Origin: Opitutales bacterium
Lineage (GTDB): Bacteria; Verrucomicrobiota; Verrucomicrobiia; Opitutales; Opitutaceae
Assembly: GCA_018700525.1 (NCBI GenBank)
Contig: JABITN010000127.1
Span: 1-64,000 of the forward strand
Direction of reading: 5' to 3'
Length of the DNA stretch: 64,000 bases
The position numbers and the translations under genes were made by a program. Below the pieces are notes generated by a model. That model was not told where the DNA came from. It worked only from the letters and a program-made list of their open reading frames with translations, and made no database searches. Below are positions 17,060 to 26,279 of this stretch, piece by piece; the first letter of the stretch is position 1, and every line of letters begins with the position of its first letter.

Positions 17060-19333
17060 CTATTTGAAGGTGATCCAATCGGATCCGAAGTCGGACAGCG
17101 GATTGTAGGTAGAGGTTTCCTTTTTGAGAATAAGGCCTTGGTTGCCGCGTTTTTGAGAATCTCTCAATTGGCCGTGGATTTGGTCTACGGAATCGAGGTG
17201 AGTTACTGGCGAGATGCGAAGTTTTAGATTTACAGAGAAAGAGTACAGGCGACTTTTACGTTCCGAAAGGGGTTTATCGACCAGCGAATCCCCATTGTTC
17301 CAGAGTAGATCGTGAAGCCAAAGAAGGGTGTCGACTTCGTCGCTCAGCAATAGTTCAGCCCCTGGGCGTTCGAGGCGTTCCGCCAGCTTTGCGTAGGGCA
17401 GGGGGGATTCTTTTTCCCAGGCGACGAGGGTTCCGTCGGCGATGAAGTTTTGAGGAATGAGTGTTGCGGCTTCGGCGACCTCGGGAAATTTATGAGTAAT
17501 TGAGTTTCCTTGGGCATCGTACAATTCTACCCGCTCCTCAAGTTTGTGAATTTGGCAGCGGAATCCGTCGTACAAGTCCTCGGTCCAGAGCGGAGTTTCG
17601 AGGGTCGAGAGGTATTCGAGGTCGATCTGCCCTCGGTTTGAAGCTATGAGCGGTAGTGGGTAGAAAAGCTGGATCGGTATATACTCTATAATGTTATCCA
17701 GGGTTGCGTTCGCAACGCGTTCGAGATCGGAGCAGCGGAAATTTGCCTGGCGGACGCTCTCTAAAGGGCAGTCGAATCGGAGTGCTAGCGCTTCTTCGAT
17801 GATGGCTTCGGTGACCTTAGTTTTGAGGTCGCCTGAGATTAGGCGGGTCAAGTATTGGCCCTCGATGGGAGCGATTTTGCGGTATTCCTCGGATAGGATC
17901 GAGTGCTGGTAAACAGGATTCGGACCCTTTTCCAGCAGACTGAAAAGAGACCTGAAATTGGCTAATGTTTGTCCGCCGGCTTGGATTTCAGAGAGAAATG
18001 AGGCGAGAGCTATCTGAGGGTCAGCGTGTTCTAGCTTGCGGTTTTTGTAGTCGGTTTCGGTTGAATTTGCTGCGAAGAGAATGGCTTGCTTGTTCAGCTT
18101 TGCGTCCACGCGAATTTGGCGGCGGGACGCTTTAGGAAAAATCTGGCCAGCGAGAAAAAGGCAGGCTGTAGCGATTTCGGTTACTGGAAGGCTCGAGAGG
18201 TATTGGGTGATGATGTCTACTTGCTTCTTATGGTTTTCGGTTTTCGAAAGAGTTTCGCAGGTGTTTGCGAAATGGAGAATGGCGTCGGCTCCCGCGGTCT
18301 TCGTTCGTTGCGTTTGAGGTGGAGAGATTTTCGGTTTGGGCCTAGCAGCGACCGGGATTCCGAGGGCCATTTGATTTTGACTTCCTAGGGCCCAAGCGGC
18401 GATTCCGCGTTCTTTGAGCGTTTCGGCGAATTCCTTGGCAAAGCCATGGGTTGTATAGACGATTTCGGGAGATACTTTATCGACGAAATCTAGAAGATCC
18501 AGGAAGTCGGCGTGATCGGAAAGCGGAAACGAACGATCGGCTTGGTTGCGGTATTGGGTAGATGGATCGATGGCCCACCCCGATATCATGGCGGTTTTTC
18601 GATTCGGAATTTTGGAGAGCCAATTGGAACGCTCGCCTAGCGGAGGGCTAATGATGACACAGTCTTGGTGGATTGGGAATTCGAACTCGGAATAGGCTGG
18701 GAAATCGAAGCCGATTTTCTCACAGGCTTGGGTCATTTTAAATACCTGAGGATGCGCCATGATTTTCAGGTCGGTCCCGGAAAGCGCTTTCAATATTTCT
18801 TGAGCCTTGCCGAGACTGTAGCCGAAGAGGATAGGCGTGTCGCCATTTTCAAGGGTGTCCTTGCAGAATCCGATGATATCTTGAATGACTTCGGAGGCTG
18901 GTGGGAATGTGTATCGAGGAATCCCGTACGTCGTTTCGATAACCAGAGTATTGGCTTGAGGAACGATGCAGGATTCGGCGGCGAGGTTTTGGCTAAGCTT
19001 GAAATCGCCTGTGTAGAGAAAGGTTTCCCCGTTTCGCTCCAACCAAAGCATGGCAGAGCCTGGGATATGGCCAGCGGGGTAAAGCTTGGCAAAAGTTCTC
19101 GGCTCGATTTCGAATGGTTCGTCGAAGTCGTAGACCTGCCAATCGCGCTCGCCTGGCATTCGAGCTTGCAGTAGCTGAGCTGTGCCTCGGGAGCACAGAA
19201 TGGATGCGTGCTTGCCGAAATGGTCGAAGTGGGCGTGTGAAATGAAGGCTCTGGAAACGGGTTTTCGGGCATCGAGATTCCAGTCGATGTCCGGGAGGTA
19301 GATCCCGTTACGCTGCTCGACTTTCCAACTCAT
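17060..19333 (-). CDS. MBL-fold nuclease fused to a degenerate ATP-dependent DNA ligase
   Basis: 757 residues, two known proteins in one chain. Residues 1-330 are a metallo-beta-lactamase/beta-CASP nuclease of the ligase-associated exonuclease type, with metal ligands intact: SHAHFDH, PAGHIPGS, YTGDFKL, SDHADF. From about 350 onward it follows ATP-dependent DNA ligase: an N-terminal helical domain (AGQIFPKASRRQIRVDAKLN) and an adenylation domain. The latter reads TEDLYDGFRCQIH where family members have ExKxDGxR, so the lysine that forms ligase-AMP is Leu587 (codon 17573-17575). DGEL is DGTL (Thr635), the late EG motif is QG (Gln732), and the final motif lacks its inner lysine. The ligase half is therefore probably inactive and may serve DNA binding. 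Confidence 0.88.
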   Translation of the reverse strand: MSWKVEQRNGIYLPDIDWNLDARKPVSRAFISHAHFDHFGKHASILCSRGTAQLLQARMPGERDWQVYDFDEPFEIEPRTFAKLYPAGHIPGSAMLWLERNGETFLYTGDFKLSQNLAAESCIVPQANTLVIETTYGIPRYTFPPASEVIQDIIGFCKDTLENGDTPILFGYSLGKAQEILKALSGTDLKIMAHPQVFKMTQACEKIGFDFPAYSEFEFPIHQDCVIISPPLGERSNWLSKIPNRKTAMISGWAIDPSTQYRNQADRSFPLSDHADFLDLLDFVDKVSPEIVYTTHGFAKEFAETLKERGIAAWALGSQNQMALGIPVAARPKPKISPPQTQRTKTAGADAILHFANTCETLSKTENHKKQVDIITQYLSSLPVTEIATACLFLAGQIFPKASRRQIRVDAKLNKQAILFAANSTETDYKNRKLEHADPQIALASFLSEIQAGGQTLANFRSLFSLLEKGPNPVYQHSILSEEYRKIAPIEGQYLTRLISGDLKTKVTEAIIEEALALRFDCPLESVRQANFRCSDLERVANATLDNIIEYIPIQLFYPLPLIASNRGQIDLEYLSTLETPLWTEDLYDGFRCQIHKLEERVELYDAQGNSITHKFPEVAEAATLIPQNFIADGTLVAWEKESPLPYAKLAERLERPGAELLLSDEVDTLLWLHDLLWNNGDSLVDKPLSERKSRLYSFSVNLKLRISPVTHLDSVDQIHGQLRDSQKRGNQGLILKKETSTYNPLSDFGSDWITFK

Positions 19334-19342
19334 CGCGGGGCG

Positions 19343-19762
19343 CTAGATCCCTTTACGATCGAGGCTGATTCGTCCTGGACCGATGAATACAAGGGAGAGC
19401 AATGCCAGGCTGATTTGGAAATGGAAGAGGAGAGAGATGTCAAATCCGTTGGTGTGCTGCATCAGGTTTGCGATCGCGAAACCCGTGATAATCGTCAACA
19501 GGAGGGCAATGCCGCGCGTCAGAATGCCGAGAACCAAAAACACCCCACCGACTGCTTGGATGACTGCGGAAGCGAGACCGAAAAAGAGATGGAAGCCGGT
19601 GATGCCGATTAAGCCAACGGCTCCGCCAATCCGTTCGTAGCTATCGGTTCCGCCAACGAGTAGCGGAAAGCCATGGAAGGCTATGAGCACTCCTGTCCCC
19701 AAACGAAGAAAGAGCACTCCTAGAAAATCGAATTTGCTTAAACCTGCTAGCGATAATTTCAT
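19343..19762 (-). CDS. DoxX family membrane protein
   Basis: 139 residues from ATG 19762, with four hydrophobic segments. FLRLGTGVLIAFHGFPLL, GGVFLVLGILTRGIALLL and the C-terminal ALLSLVFIGPGRISLDRKG are typical of the DoxX family of small inner-membrane proteins, whose biochemical role is poorly defined. An upstream start would add about 70 residues that overlap the HD gene and look non-coding. The next gene in the leftward operon starts nine bases after its stop. Confidence 0.88.
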   Translation of the reverse strand: MKLSLAGLSKFDFLGVLFLRLGTGVLIAFHGFPLLVGGTDSYERIGGAVGLIGITGFHLFFGLASAVIQAVGGVFLVLGILTRGIALLLTIITGFAIANLMQHTNGFDISLLFHFQISLALLSLVFIGPGRISLDRKGI

Positions 19763-19844
19763 ATCCGAGGAAGATCGGTTGCTTGGAAACCTAAGGGAAG
19801 GAATCGGGTAAGCGCAATGGATTATAATGCAAAAGCACAGCAAA

Positions 19845-20456
19845 CTAAGTTGAGCCCGGGAGCCAACCTTTGGCCACGGCATCGCGAATGAGATCGTCGG
19901 TGTATGTCCAAAGCGAGACGCTGCCATCTTCGATCTGTCGATTGACCTTCCGTACTTGTTCGGCGGTAACATCGTGCTCGTTCCAGGTTTTGCCTTCGGC
20001 TAGGTGATTGAGCATCATAGGGTGGAGGCGATCGATAGCCTTGGCGAATTGGGCCTCGTTAGAGGCTTCCGTTTCGAATTCGATCCAAAGATCGTGAAAG
20101 GCTTGTCTTTGGTCGTCGGGCAGAAGGCCGAAGAGTCGGGTGGCTGCTTTGGTTTCGCGCTGCGCTTGGGATTTTTTGGATTCTTCGTCGTAGATGTACG
20201 TGTCGCCGGCATCTATTTCGACGATGTCGTGGATAATGACCATCTTGAGGACTTTCAGCGTATCAAGGTCCTCGAAATTCGAATGCTCGGCGAGCAGGAG
20301 AACCATCAAGCAAAGGTGCCAGGAATGTTCGGCATCGTTTTCGCGTCGCGATTGATCACTGAGATAGGATTGGCGAAAGACGTGCTTTAATTTGTCGGCT
20401 TCGGCGATGAAGTCCATTTGCTGACGGAGGCGTTCGGGGATCGATTCCATGGCCAT
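19845..20456 (-). CDS. HD-domain hydrolase (YfbR-like nucleotidase family)
   Basis: 203 residues. RRENDAEHSWHL, VIIHDIVEIDAGDTY and AKAIDRLHPMMLNH provide the metal-binding H...HD...D set of the HD superfamily. Length and spacing resemble the HD_3 group that includes 5'-deoxynucleotidases such as YfbR, so a nucleotide monophosphate is a reasonable but unproven substrate. The ATG at 20456 directly follows the dtd stop (TAG|ATG), and another in-frame ATG lies two codons in. Middle gene of the dtd operon. Confidence 0.85.
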   Translation of the reverse strand: MAMESIPERLRQQMDFIAEADKLKHVFRQSYLSDQSRRENDAEHSWHLCLMVLLLAEHSNFEDLDTLKVLKMVIIHDIVEIDAGDTYIYDEESKKSQAQRETKAATRLFGLLPDDQRQAFHDLWIEFETEASNEAQFAKAIDRLHPMMLNHLAEGKTWNEHDVTAEQVRKVNRQIEDGSVSLWTYTDDLIRDAVAKGWLPGST

Positions 20457-20909
20457 CTATTCTCGGTGCCGCGTGTCGAGGGTGATGGTAAGTGGGCCGT
20501 CGTTGACGAGGGACACTTGCATGTTTGCGGCGAAAACACCGGTTTTGACTGGACGATCTAATGCTTTCTCTAGGCCTTCTACTGCACGAAGGTAGTAGTC
20601 GTTTCCTTTTTGAGGATCGGCGGCGTCGTTGAAAGAGGGTCGATTACCTTTCTTAGTCGAGGCGATCAAAGTAAACTGGCTGATGACTAAGGCTTCGCCT
20701 TGAATGGTGTCTAGATCCGAATTGATGAGGCCATTCTCATCTTCGAAAATACGCATGTTAGCAATTTTCCGAACCATCCATTCGATATCGGAATCAGTAT
20801 CCTCTTTATGGATTCCAACGAAAACGAGGAGGCCGTGACCGATTGAGGTCCGCACGTTTCCGTCGATGCTGACGGAAGCGCTTTTTGCGCGTTGGACGAC
20901 CGCTTTCAT
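20457..20909 (-). CDS. dtd: D-aminoacyl-tRNA deacylase
   Basis: Removes D-amino acids (and glycine) mischarged on tRNA. 150 residues, the usual length. MKAVVQRAKSASVSIDG, the SQFTL motif (VISQFTLIAST) and the C-terminal NDGPLTITLDTR are all present. The last corresponds to the cis Gly-Pro motif that excludes L-amino acids. It is the first gene after the fabV terminator and probably begins its own operon with the HD hydrolase, DoxX protein, nuclease-ligase fusion and DUF3108 protein. Confidence 0.97.
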   Translation of the reverse strand: MKAVVQRAKSASVSIDGNVRTSIGHGLLVFVGIHKEDTDSDIEWMVRKIANMRIFEDENGLINSDLDTIQGEALVISQFTLIASTKKGNRPSFNDAADPQKGNDYYLRAVEGLEKALDRPVKTGVFAANMQVSLVNDGPLTITLDTRHRE

Positions 20910-20914
20910 TGATA

Positions 20915-20946
20915 TAAATAAAAGGCCGCCACATTGAGGTGGCGGC
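20915..20946 (-). terminator. Terminator after fabV
   Basis: On the minus strand gccgccac pairs with gtggcggc (plus-strand arms 20925-20932 and 20939-20946), then ccttttattt follows. It sits in the 44 bases between the fabV stop and the dtd start, separating the two units. Confidence 0.88.
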
Positions 20947-20953
20947 TAGAGTG

Positions 20954-22132
20954 TTATTCGACTTCCGGCTCGACCTCGGCTTCGTAGTCGACGCCGTCGA
21001 CTCCAAATCCGAAGAGACGGAGAAACTCTTGTTGGTAGCCTACGAAATCGGTCATTTCATCGACTGTATCGGTTTCGATTCTCGGCCAAATATCGCCTAC
21101 CGCGCTTTGGATTGCTTCGCCCATTTCCCAGTCGTCCATACGGATGAGTCCGAGTTCGTCGACCGGTACTTCGCTGCCATTATAAAGCCGGTCTCTGAAG
21201 AGGCGGCTCATTTGCTCGGTGCAACCTTCGTGGCCACCGCGTTCCTTCATGATCTTGAAGAGAATCGTTATGTAAAGATTGACTCCGGGGATTGCCGAAC
21301 TGGCTTGAGTGACGACTGCTTTGTTGACTGCAATGTGGGCAGCACCATCGATGGAATTAAGCGTTTGGTTGATGGCTTTCTTAGCACGTCGCAGATCAAG
21401 CTTGGCGCGACCGATCGTGCCTTCCTTATATATGGGCCAGGTTATTTTCGGTCCGATGTAGTCGTAGGCTACGGTCTTGCATCCGTCGGCAAGCAGGTCG
21501 GCATTCTTGAGAGCTTGTATCCACAGCTCCCAGTCTTCGCCACCCATGACTTTTACGGTGTTACGAATATCTTCGTCGGTCGCTGCTTCGAGTTCCGCCA
21601 TTTGGATGGTTTTCTTGTCCGTATCCAAATATTTGTTGGAGTAGTTCGAGCCGATCGGCTTGAGTGTGGAACGGTAGACTTCTCCGGTTTCCGGGTCGGC
21701 GCGGCGTGGGGCGGCCAGCGAGTAGATTACCAAATCAATCTTGCCCATGTCGGCTTTGATCCGATCGATCGCTTGGACCTTGATGTCGTTAGAGAAGGCG
21801 TCGCCGTTTATGCTGCTCGCATAGAGTCCGGCGGCCTTGGCTTGTTTTTCGAATGCGACCGAGTTGTACCATCCGGGGGATGCGGTGCGTCCTCGTTCTG
21901 AGGGACGCTCGAAAAATACGCCGAGAGTATTGGCTCCGCATCCAAATGCCGCGGCGATTCGGGATGAGAGGCCGTAGCCGGTCGATGCTCCGAGAATGAG
22001 CACGTTTTTAGGGCCGCCTTCGATGGTGGCCTGGGTATTAACGTAGTCGATCTGTTCTTGAACATTCACGGCACAGCCGGTGGGATGTGCAGTAACGCAG
22101 ACGAAACCTCTAACTTTGGGACGGATAATCAT
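20954..22132 (-). CDS. fabV: Trans-2-enoyl-ACP/CoA reductase, FabV type
   Basis: Reduces the enoyl intermediate in the last step of fatty-acid elongation, with NADH. 392 residues, as expected. MIIRPKVRGFVCVTAHPTGC is the diagnostic N-terminus, KNVLILGASTGYGLSSRIA is the nucleotide-binding turn, and the catalytic tyrosine and lysine fit Y-x8-K in WPIYKEGTIGRAK. FabV is known as a triclosan-tolerant alternative to FabI. Single-gene unit with its own terminator. The A/T-rich stretch just upstream of 22132 may hold its promoter. Confidence 0.97.
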   Translation of the reverse strand: MIIRPKVRGFVCVTAHPTGCAVNVQEQIDYVNTQATIEGGPKNVLILGASTGYGLSSRIAAAFGCGANTLGVFFERPSERGRTASPGWYNSVAFEKQAKAAGLYASSINGDAFSNDIKVQAIDRIKADMGKIDLVIYSLAAPRRADPETGEVYRSTLKPIGSNYSNKYLDTDKKTIQMAELEAATDEDIRNTVKVMGGEDWELWIQALKNADLLADGCKTVAYDYIGPKITWPIYKEGTIGRAKLDLRRAKKAINQTLNSIDGAAHIAVNKAVVTQASSAIPGVNLYITILFKIMKERGGHEGCTEQMSRLFRDRLYNGSEVPVDELGLIRMDDWEMGEAIQSAVGDIWPRIETDTVDEMTDFVGYQQEFLRLFGFGVDGVDYEAEVEPEVE

Positions 22133-22290
22133 ACTATTTTAAAAAAATCGGGCTATTTCAATTAGCGTGAATCGCCTTTGGGCACTTGTAGAAGGGATCA
22201 TTTGGGCGATTTTGGGAGATTATTCCAGAATAAACCTCGGGCGTTCGCAATCAGCTGAGTCTAAGTAGCGTTCTGATAAAGGCTGGAGAA

Positions 22291-22383
22291 CTAGAATAAC
22301 GCGAGTCCGATCAGTCCAAGCAGAATGAGAAGGGCTACTACTGCTAGGACCTTTTTTTCCTGTTTCGTGGTGTTAAAGAGCAT
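22291..22383 (-). CDS. Possible 30-residue hydrophobic peptide
   Basis: Within the 300 bases between the divergent fabV and dsbD genes, the minus strand encodes a 30-residue peptide: a charged start (MLFNTTKQEKK) then one membrane-spanning stretch (VLAVVALLILLGLIGLALF) and a TAG. The layout is that of a small single-pass membrane protein, and the start resembles the N-terminal anchor of some helix-hairpin-helix (ComEA-like) proteins, so it could also be a remnant. No good ribosome binding site is visible. I see nothing else in this gap. Confidence 0.4.
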   Translation of the reverse strand: MLFNTTKQEKKVLAVVALLILLGLIGLALF

Positions 22384-22432
22384 CAGTATTGAGTGGATTA
22401 GCGGCGGTTGAGGTGCTAGAGATTGAATTTTT

Positions 22433-24622
22433 ATGGATATGCACGTTTTCAAATCGATGCTCAAGCTTATCGCAGTTTTGTGGATAGTGCTTCCCGCCGC
22501 TGCGTTGGGACAGGTTTTCCAGGAGGGTCCGGTTGATACGGATCAGGCGATCGCCGAATTAGTAGCGGATGTGTCGGCGATTCGGCCGGGGCAGACTTTT
22601 GACGTGGCGCTGAGGATTAAGCTGGATCCGCATTGGCACGCTTATTGGAAGAATCCAGGCGATGCGGGGCTGGCTCCTAAAATCGATTGGGTATTGCCGG
22701 ATGGTTTTGTTGCGGGCGAGTTGGAGTTTCCGGTTCCGGAACGGATCGCGACACCCCCGGATTTTGTTTCTTACGGTTATGAAGGGGAAGTGTTTTTTTT
22801 GACCCAGGTGACGGTGCCTAAGGATTTTGCGGTCGGACAAATTATTGCGCTCAATGCGAAGGCGAGCTGGTTGGTGTGCGAAAATATGTGCATCCCGGGT
22901 ACCGCGGACTTGGCTTTGAAATTGCCGGTCACTGAAACCGGCGAGAGTTTGGCCTTATCGCCTTGGGCTGACGATTTGGCGAATGCTCGGGAGGAATTGC
23001 CGCGTTTGATGGAGGCGGCGACGCTGGATTTCGAAGTTTTGGAGACAACTGTGACTGCGAGCATCGATTGGGATGGTTTTGCGGGAATGGGAACGGATGG
23101 CTTGTATTTCTATGTGGAAGCCGAGGGGTTGGTGAACTCGGCCGCTAAGCAGAGTTTCGTTTTGAGTGATTCGTCGCTTATCGTATCGATGGAGAAATCG
23201 GAGTGGTTCGAGGGAGAAGTCGATCGACTGAAGGGGCTGCTTGTTAGCGTTGCTGGGTTCGAGGCCGCGGGAGGGGTGCATTCGGTTGCGCTGGATTCAG
23301 CGGCGAAGCCGACGGGAGAAGCGTCAACACTTGCGGTTGGCGGAAACGCATCTGTGGAAATGACGTTCTTCTTGTCGCTCATGTTTGCATTTCTAGGAGG
23401 AGTGATTCTGAATTTGATGCCGTGTGTGTTTCCTGTTTTATCGATAAAGATATTGGGATTCGTTCAACTGTCAGGTGAGAATCCACGAAAGACTCAAGCT
23501 CATGGGGTGGCATTTGCGGCTGGAGTATTGCTTTCTTTTTGGGCTTTGGCGGGAGCGTTGATCGTGCTACGGGCAGGTGGAGAGAGTTTAGGTTGGGGCT
23601 TTCAAATGCAGTCGCCGGGTTTCGTCGGAGTTCTATTGCTAATAATGTTTGTGTTTGGCCTTAATCTGGCAGGGGTTTTCGAAATGGGGACTTCGGCTAT
23701 TGGTTTGGCTGGCAAGGTAACGGGCGATGGATACGGGAGCTCTTTTTTTACGGGAGTGTTTGCTACCGCGGTAGCAACTCCGTGCACGGGACCTTTTATG
23801 GGAGCCGCGATTGGATATGCTCTTAATCTTCCGGTGTTGGAAATTATGACTGTGTTCACATTCCTGGCTCTTGGAATGGCGGCTCCTTATCTTATTCTAT
23901 CGTCGTTTCCGAAGCTAATCGATCGTTTGCCTCGGCCGGGCCCGTGGATGGAGACGTTTAAGCAAGTGATGTCCTTTCCTATGTTCGCAACCTGCATCTG
24001 GCTCATTTGGCTGATGGGAGCCCACGTGGGTAACGATGGGTTGATACTCGTTTTGGGCGGTTTGCTTGTGGTTGCGATTGCGGCCTGGGTTTACGGTCGC
24101 TGGGCAACGCCGATCAAGAGCGTCGGAACGCGGCGAATGGCTGCGTTTATCGCGTTGGTTATTGCTAGTTTCGGAGTGTGGATGTTGATACCGAGCGAAG
24201 AAACAACTTCAGCGGTCGCATCCGAAGCGAGTGGCGTTCCCGATAAGTACGGAGTGACTTGGGAGGACTTTTCTCCTGAATTCGTGGCTGCGGCTCGAGC
24301 AGAAGGTAAACCGGTTTTTATCGATTTTACAGCTAAGTGGTGCCTGACTTGTAAGGCCAATAAGGCGGTGGTTTTCGCCTCGGACGAGGTGAAGCGACGG
24401 TTTGAGGAACTCGGGGTCGTGATGGTCCGCGGCGATTGGACTAAGCGCAACCCAATGATCACTGAAGCCCTGGAATCATTCGGGCGCTCGGGTGTACCGC
24501 TCTATATATTGTACGATGGCAATCTAACGTCTTCGCCTCAATTGTTGCCTGAACTCCTCAATCCCGGCATTGTTCTCGAGGCGCTTGATAAGACCGAAAG
24601 CAATTCGGTCGCTTCGCGATAG
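22433..24622 (+). CDS. dsbD: DsbD-type thiol:disulfide interchange protein
   Basis: Carries reducing power from cytoplasmic thioredoxin to periplasmic thiols, supporting disulfide isomerisation or cytochrome c maturation. 729 residues. A signal peptide (LIAVLWIVLPAAALGQ) leads to a periplasmic N-domain (LDPHWHAYWKNPGDAG, with the cysteine pair in WLVCENMCIPG). About eight membrane segments follow from residue 310, beginning LNLMPCVFPVLSIKILGF and including ATPCTGPFMGAAIGYAL. A C-terminal thioredoxin domain has FTAKWCLTCKANK. All three domains keep their redox cysteines. Convergent with rpoN. Confidence 0.95.
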   Translation: MDMHVFKSMLKLIAVLWIVLPAAALGQVFQEGPVDTDQAIAELVADVSAIRPGQTFDVALRIKLDPHWHAYWKNPGDAGLAPKIDWVLPDGFVAGELEFPVPERIATPPDFVSYGYEGEVFFLTQVTVPKDFAVGQIIALNAKASWLVCENMCIPGTADLALKLPVTETGESLALSPWADDLANAREELPRLMEAATLDFEVLETTVTASIDWDGFAGMGTDGLYFYVEAEGLVNSAAKQSFVLSDSSLIVSMEKSEWFEGEVDRLKGLLVSVAGFEAAGGVHSVALDSAAKPTGEASTLAVGGNASVEMTFFLSLMFAFLGGVILNLMPCVFPVLSIKILGFVQLSGENPRKTQAHGVAFAAGVLLSFWALAGALIVLRAGGESLGWGFQMQSPGFVGVLLLIMFVFGLNLAGVFEMGTSAIGLAGKVTGDGYGSSFFTGVFATAVATPCTGPFMGAAIGYALNLPVLEIMTVFTFLALGMAAPYLILSSFPKLIDRLPRPGPWMETFKQVMSFPMFATCIWLIWLMGAHVGNDGLILVLGGLLVVAIAAWVYGRWATPIKSVGTRRMAAFIALVIASFGVWMLIPSEETTSAVASEASGVPDKYGVTWEDFSPEFVAAARAEGKPVFIDFTAKWCLTCKANKAVVFASDEVKRRFEELGVVMVRGDWTKRNPMITEALESFGRSGVPLYILYDGNLTSSPQLLPELLNPGIVLEALDKTESNSVASR

Positions 24623-24631
24623 CGGTTAGTA

Positions 24632-26095
24632 CTAATACTGTCGTCTGAGGTTGCTTGGCAGGATGCCGAGTTCCTCGCGGTATTTAGCGACGGTGCGTCG
24701 GGCGATTTTGATGTCCCGCTCTTTTAGTTGAGCAACGATTCCTTGGTCGCTCAATGGCTTGGCGGTATTTTCGACGGACACGAGTTGTTGGATCATGTCT
24801 TTGACGCTGGTATTGGAAATAGATTCTCCGTCGCCGCCTTGGTAGCCGGGAGTGAAGAAAAACTTCATGTCGAAGATGCCGTGCGGGGTTTGAATGTATT
24901 TGTTCGCGATGGCACGGCTGACTGTCGTTTCGTGCACGCCGACGGTGTCCGCAACTTGAGTCATCGTGCAAGGGCGAAGCTTGGCCACGCCTTCTTCGAG
25001 AAAGTCGGTTTGGAGTTTTACGATCTCGTTTGCGATGCGCTCGATCGTTTGTTGGCGCTGCTCGATGGAGCTGATGAGAAATTTGCCGGAGCGCATTTTC
25101 TCTTGGATGTATTCTTTTTCCTTTCGCGACAGGTGGCCTTTGGAAATCATTTCCTTGTAGGAGGTGCTGATTCGCAGTCTGGGAATGTAATCGCTGTTGA
25201 GCGTGACCTTCCACTTACCCTCGTCGTATTCGACGACGACGTCAGGTAGCACTGAGCGGTTTGTATCTTCTGCGAACCGTCGTCCGGGCGCCGGGTCGAG
25301 TTGGGAGATTTCTTCGATGGCTGCCTGAGCGTCTTCGAGGGAGATACCCATATTCCGAGCTATGTCGGGAATTCTTCGTCGAGCCAGGAGTTTGAAGTGT
25401 TTTTCGATTATCTCGTAGGCGTCGGAATTCTTGAGACCTTGTTGATCAAGTTGCGTCATTAGGCAATCTTGGATGTCGAATGCTCCGATCCCGGTGGGGT
25501 CGAAGGATTTGAGCATTTTGTGCGCGGATTGCATCTCGCCGAGCGAGAGTCCGGAAACCAATGCGAGATCGGAAAGAGGCGTATTGAGGAAGCCGCTATT
25601 GTTCAAGCTACCGACGAGGTATTCTATCGCTGTTCGCTGAGGCTCGGATATATCCGAAAGGGAGGCTTGCGAAAGAAGGTGTTCTTGAAGGGAGGTTTCG
25701 GTGGTGAGAGAATTGAAGAAATGCTCGCGTTTTTCGCCGTCTTCGCTCGTGAAGCTTTGGGTGCCGCCGGCTTCCGAAAAGTGGTCGCGCCAATCTTGGT
25801 CGAGTTTGCTTAGAATCTCGAATGTTTCATCGAAGCGAAGCTCGTCGTTCTCGGAGCCGTTCGATTCGCTAGGAGCTTCGGAATCGGAGTTTTCATTTGC
25901 TGGCTCGTCTAGGCTCATTCCCTCCATTGGCAATTCCTCGAGCGATGGATTGGTCTGGAGCTCTTCCAGTATAGTGGTGTGGAGGTCTTGAGCAGCGACT
26001 TGAAGAATTTTGAGGGAATGGCGTAGCTGTGGAGCAAGGACTTGAGACTGTGTCTGCTTTTGTCTCAGTTCTTGGTTGAATCCTTGTGCTGCCAT
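24632..26095 (-). CDS. rpoN: RNA polymerase sigma-54 factor
   Basis: Alternative sigma factor that recognises -24/-12 promoters and needs an AAA+ activator. 487 residues. The glutamine-rich region I (QELRQKQTQSQVLAPQLRHS) contacts activator and core, an acidic region II follows, and the C-terminal RpoN box reads ARRTVAKYREELGILPS (signature ARRTVAKYR). No enhancer-binding protein is encoded nearby, and I could not find a convincing -24/-12 promoter in the window. Confidence 0.98.
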   Translation of the reverse strand: MAAQGFNQELRQKQTQSQVLAPQLRHSLKILQVAAQDLHTTILEELQTNPSLEELPMEGMSLDEPANENSDSEAPSESNGSENDELRFDETFEILSKLDQDWRDHFSEAGGTQSFTSEDGEKREHFFNSLTTETSLQEHLLSQASLSDISEPQRTAIEYLVGSLNNSGFLNTPLSDLALVSGLSLGEMQSAHKMLKSFDPTGIGAFDIQDCLMTQLDQQGLKNSDAYEIIEKHFKLLARRRIPDIARNMGISLEDAQAAIEEISQLDPAPGRRFAEDTNRSVLPDVVVEYDEGKWKVTLNSDYIPRLRISTSYKEMISKGHLSRKEKEYIQEKMRSGKFLISSIEQRQQTIERIANEIVKLQTDFLEEGVAKLRPCTMTQVADTVGVHETTVSRAIANKYIQTPHGIFDMKFFFTPGYQGGDGESISNTSVKDMIQQLVSVENTAKPLSDQGIVAQLKERDIKIARRTVAKYREELGILPSNLRRQY

Positions 26096-26279
26096 TATGC
26101 GGGAATCTTAATCTTTTCTCGATACAAGTGGTTATCGGTGGTGAGTGAAGGTGGAAAAATTGTGTATTGCAAGTCGCTTGAGGGTAATTAGCGCGATTTA
26201 TGCTGTATCGAATTTAAGGTCCTAGTCTTGAGTGTTCAATCCCTTGACATAGGGCACTGAATATTACATCGACAGTGAG

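Noticed and set aside
26244-26272. TTGACA upstream of the IscA-type gene as a sigma-70 promoter
   Set aside because: No acceptable -10 element falls 16-18 bases downstream. The nearest (tattac) is only 12 bases away.
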